NCBI RefSeq assembly: GCF_963666675.1
Contig: NZ_OY762929.1
Span: forward strand, 5,676,001 to 5,740,000
Reading direction: 5' to 3'
DNA from: an uncultured Desulfobacter sp.
GTDB lineage: Bacteria > Desulfobacterota > Desulfobacteria > Desulfobacterales > Desulfobacteraceae
Length of the DNA stretch: 64,000 nt
Shown: positions 63,548 to 64,000 of the stretch, piece after piece
How the letters are laid out: every line of letters starts with the position of its first letter
Position numbering within the stretch: position 1 is the stretch's first letter
The notes under the pieces: generated by a model
Seen by the model: the letters and a program-made list of their open reading frames with translations, nothing else
The model's database searches: none
Told to the model about the DNA's origin: nothing
Program-made: the position numbers and the translations under genes

Positions 63548-63754
63548 CATTTTTGTGCAGTTCCTTGTCAAAAAACTTAAAGTACCAACAGCAATCTTGT
63601 ATTGTTTTTCTTGACGAGTTTTCTTACACCAACCAACATAATAATTAACCCCAATTTAAACCACAAGAAAAACGACCGTTTTCCGGACACGGGAAAGGGT
63701 TCTCCAGTGGCTTGAAACAAACAATGAGATTGAAGATAAAGCGGTTCATAATAT

Positions 63755-63919
63755 CTAATCGCCTTCAAAGCCATGCACCGTGGTCCCTACGAATTCACCG
63801 TCTTTGTTGTCTGGGCATACGGCATGAACCGCATGTTCCATCATTGGTAGTGACTGCAAAGGAGCGATAACCTCATAGTTTTCCACAAAATCATCTACAA
63901 GTATTGATTTTTCACCCAT
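63755..63919 (-). CDS. Small conserved-looking hypothetical protein (54 aa)
   Basis: A complete 54-codon frame starting MGEKSILVDDFVENYEVIAP and ending HGFEGD, with AAGGA 9 bases upstream of ATG. The sequence mixes acidic and aromatic residues, with one Cys and three His in MEHAVHAVCPDNKD and VHGF. No family is recognised. It is encoded upstream of the serine recombinase on the same strand. Confidence 0.55.
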   Translation of the reverse strand: MGEKSILVDDFVENYEVIAPLQSLPMMEHAVHAVCPDNKDGEFVGTTVHGFEGD

Positions 63920-63960
63920 GGTGAATCCTTTTTGCCTTACAGAATAACGGAAACGGGGCG

Positions 63961-64000
63961 ATGAAAAAGGCCCTGTATGAAAACCATATACATTGGTACA
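63961..64000 (+). CDS. Possible 5' end of a gene running out of the window
   Basis: ATG at 63961 begins MKKALYENHIHWY with the frame open to the window edge. GGGGCG lies just upstream. Thirteen codons are too few to judge. Confidence 0.25.
   Translation, partial: MKKALYENHIHWY

Noticed and set aside
63577..63774. A 65-residue protein upstream of the serine recombinase
   Set aside because: No ribosome site, unusual composition, and it overlaps the better-supported 54-residue gene; likely spacer.

Overview
The window looks like chromosome from a strictly anaerobic Gram-negative bacterium, probably a sulfate-reducing Desulfobacterota of the Desulfobacteraceae type. This is inferred from the class III ribonucleotide reductase pair nrdD/nrdG, an EFR1-type flavodoxin/ferredoxin, several 4Fe-4S proteins, a DUF4438 protein, outer-membrane-type efflux genes and codon style. 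No 16S gene or lineage-defining operon is present, so the assignment is not firm.

Layout. (1) 1-533: right end of an ISKra4-type insertion sequence. (2) 533-7226: ordinary genes: a 4Fe-4S protein, an AEC transporter, a TetR regulator, surE, an MFS transporter, a DUF4438 protein and a membrane protein that carries presenilin/SPP-like motifs. (3) 7252-29903: a damaged accessory region. Its core is parA-parB, then a TolC-like protein, a HlyD adaptor with an SH3b tail, a GAF-HlyD adaptor, a PqqD-like/M50 peptidase/HlyD fusion and a short SecA-like ATPase. A split SH3b protein and a two-component pair lie upstream. Insertions by IS4, IS66, ISKra4 and IS110 elements and at least two frameshifts break almost every gene of this set. 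Three insertions can be excised in silico to restore the reading frame exactly. A family of ~92-bp structured repeats flanks parA/parB and the kinase gene. (4) 30117-45207: housekeeping: tRNA-Val, htpG-rimO-polyprenyl synthase-secreted protein operon, Nudix hydrolase, nrdD-nrdG with two NrdR boxes, EFR1 ferredoxin, dnaN-gyrB and ssb. (5) 45339-63919: a mobile, more A+T-rich defence island. Three tandem tyrosine recombinases and a small coiled-coil protein point right. A six-gene operon points left: HTH regulator, PLD/SNF2 helicase, DUF4391, type III methylase Mod, type III restriction subunit Res, and a zinc-hook AAA ATPase with an RloC/PrrC-like C-terminus. A serine recombinase and a 54-residue protein follow.

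How they work together. The secretion-like cluster has the adaptor, outer-membrane channel and ATPase expected of an exporter but no ABC transporter. The PqqD-like domain, the intramembrane protease and the SecA-like motor suggest recognition, cleavage and export of a peptide or protein; this is inference, and the local copy is probably dead. The defence operon pairs type III restriction-modification with a putative RNA-targeting guard ATPase, a logic known for PrrC with EcoprrI.

The strongest candidates for something new are the SecA/M50/HlyD/ParAB cluster, the extended type III R-M operon with its recombinase trio, and the ~92-bp repeat family.
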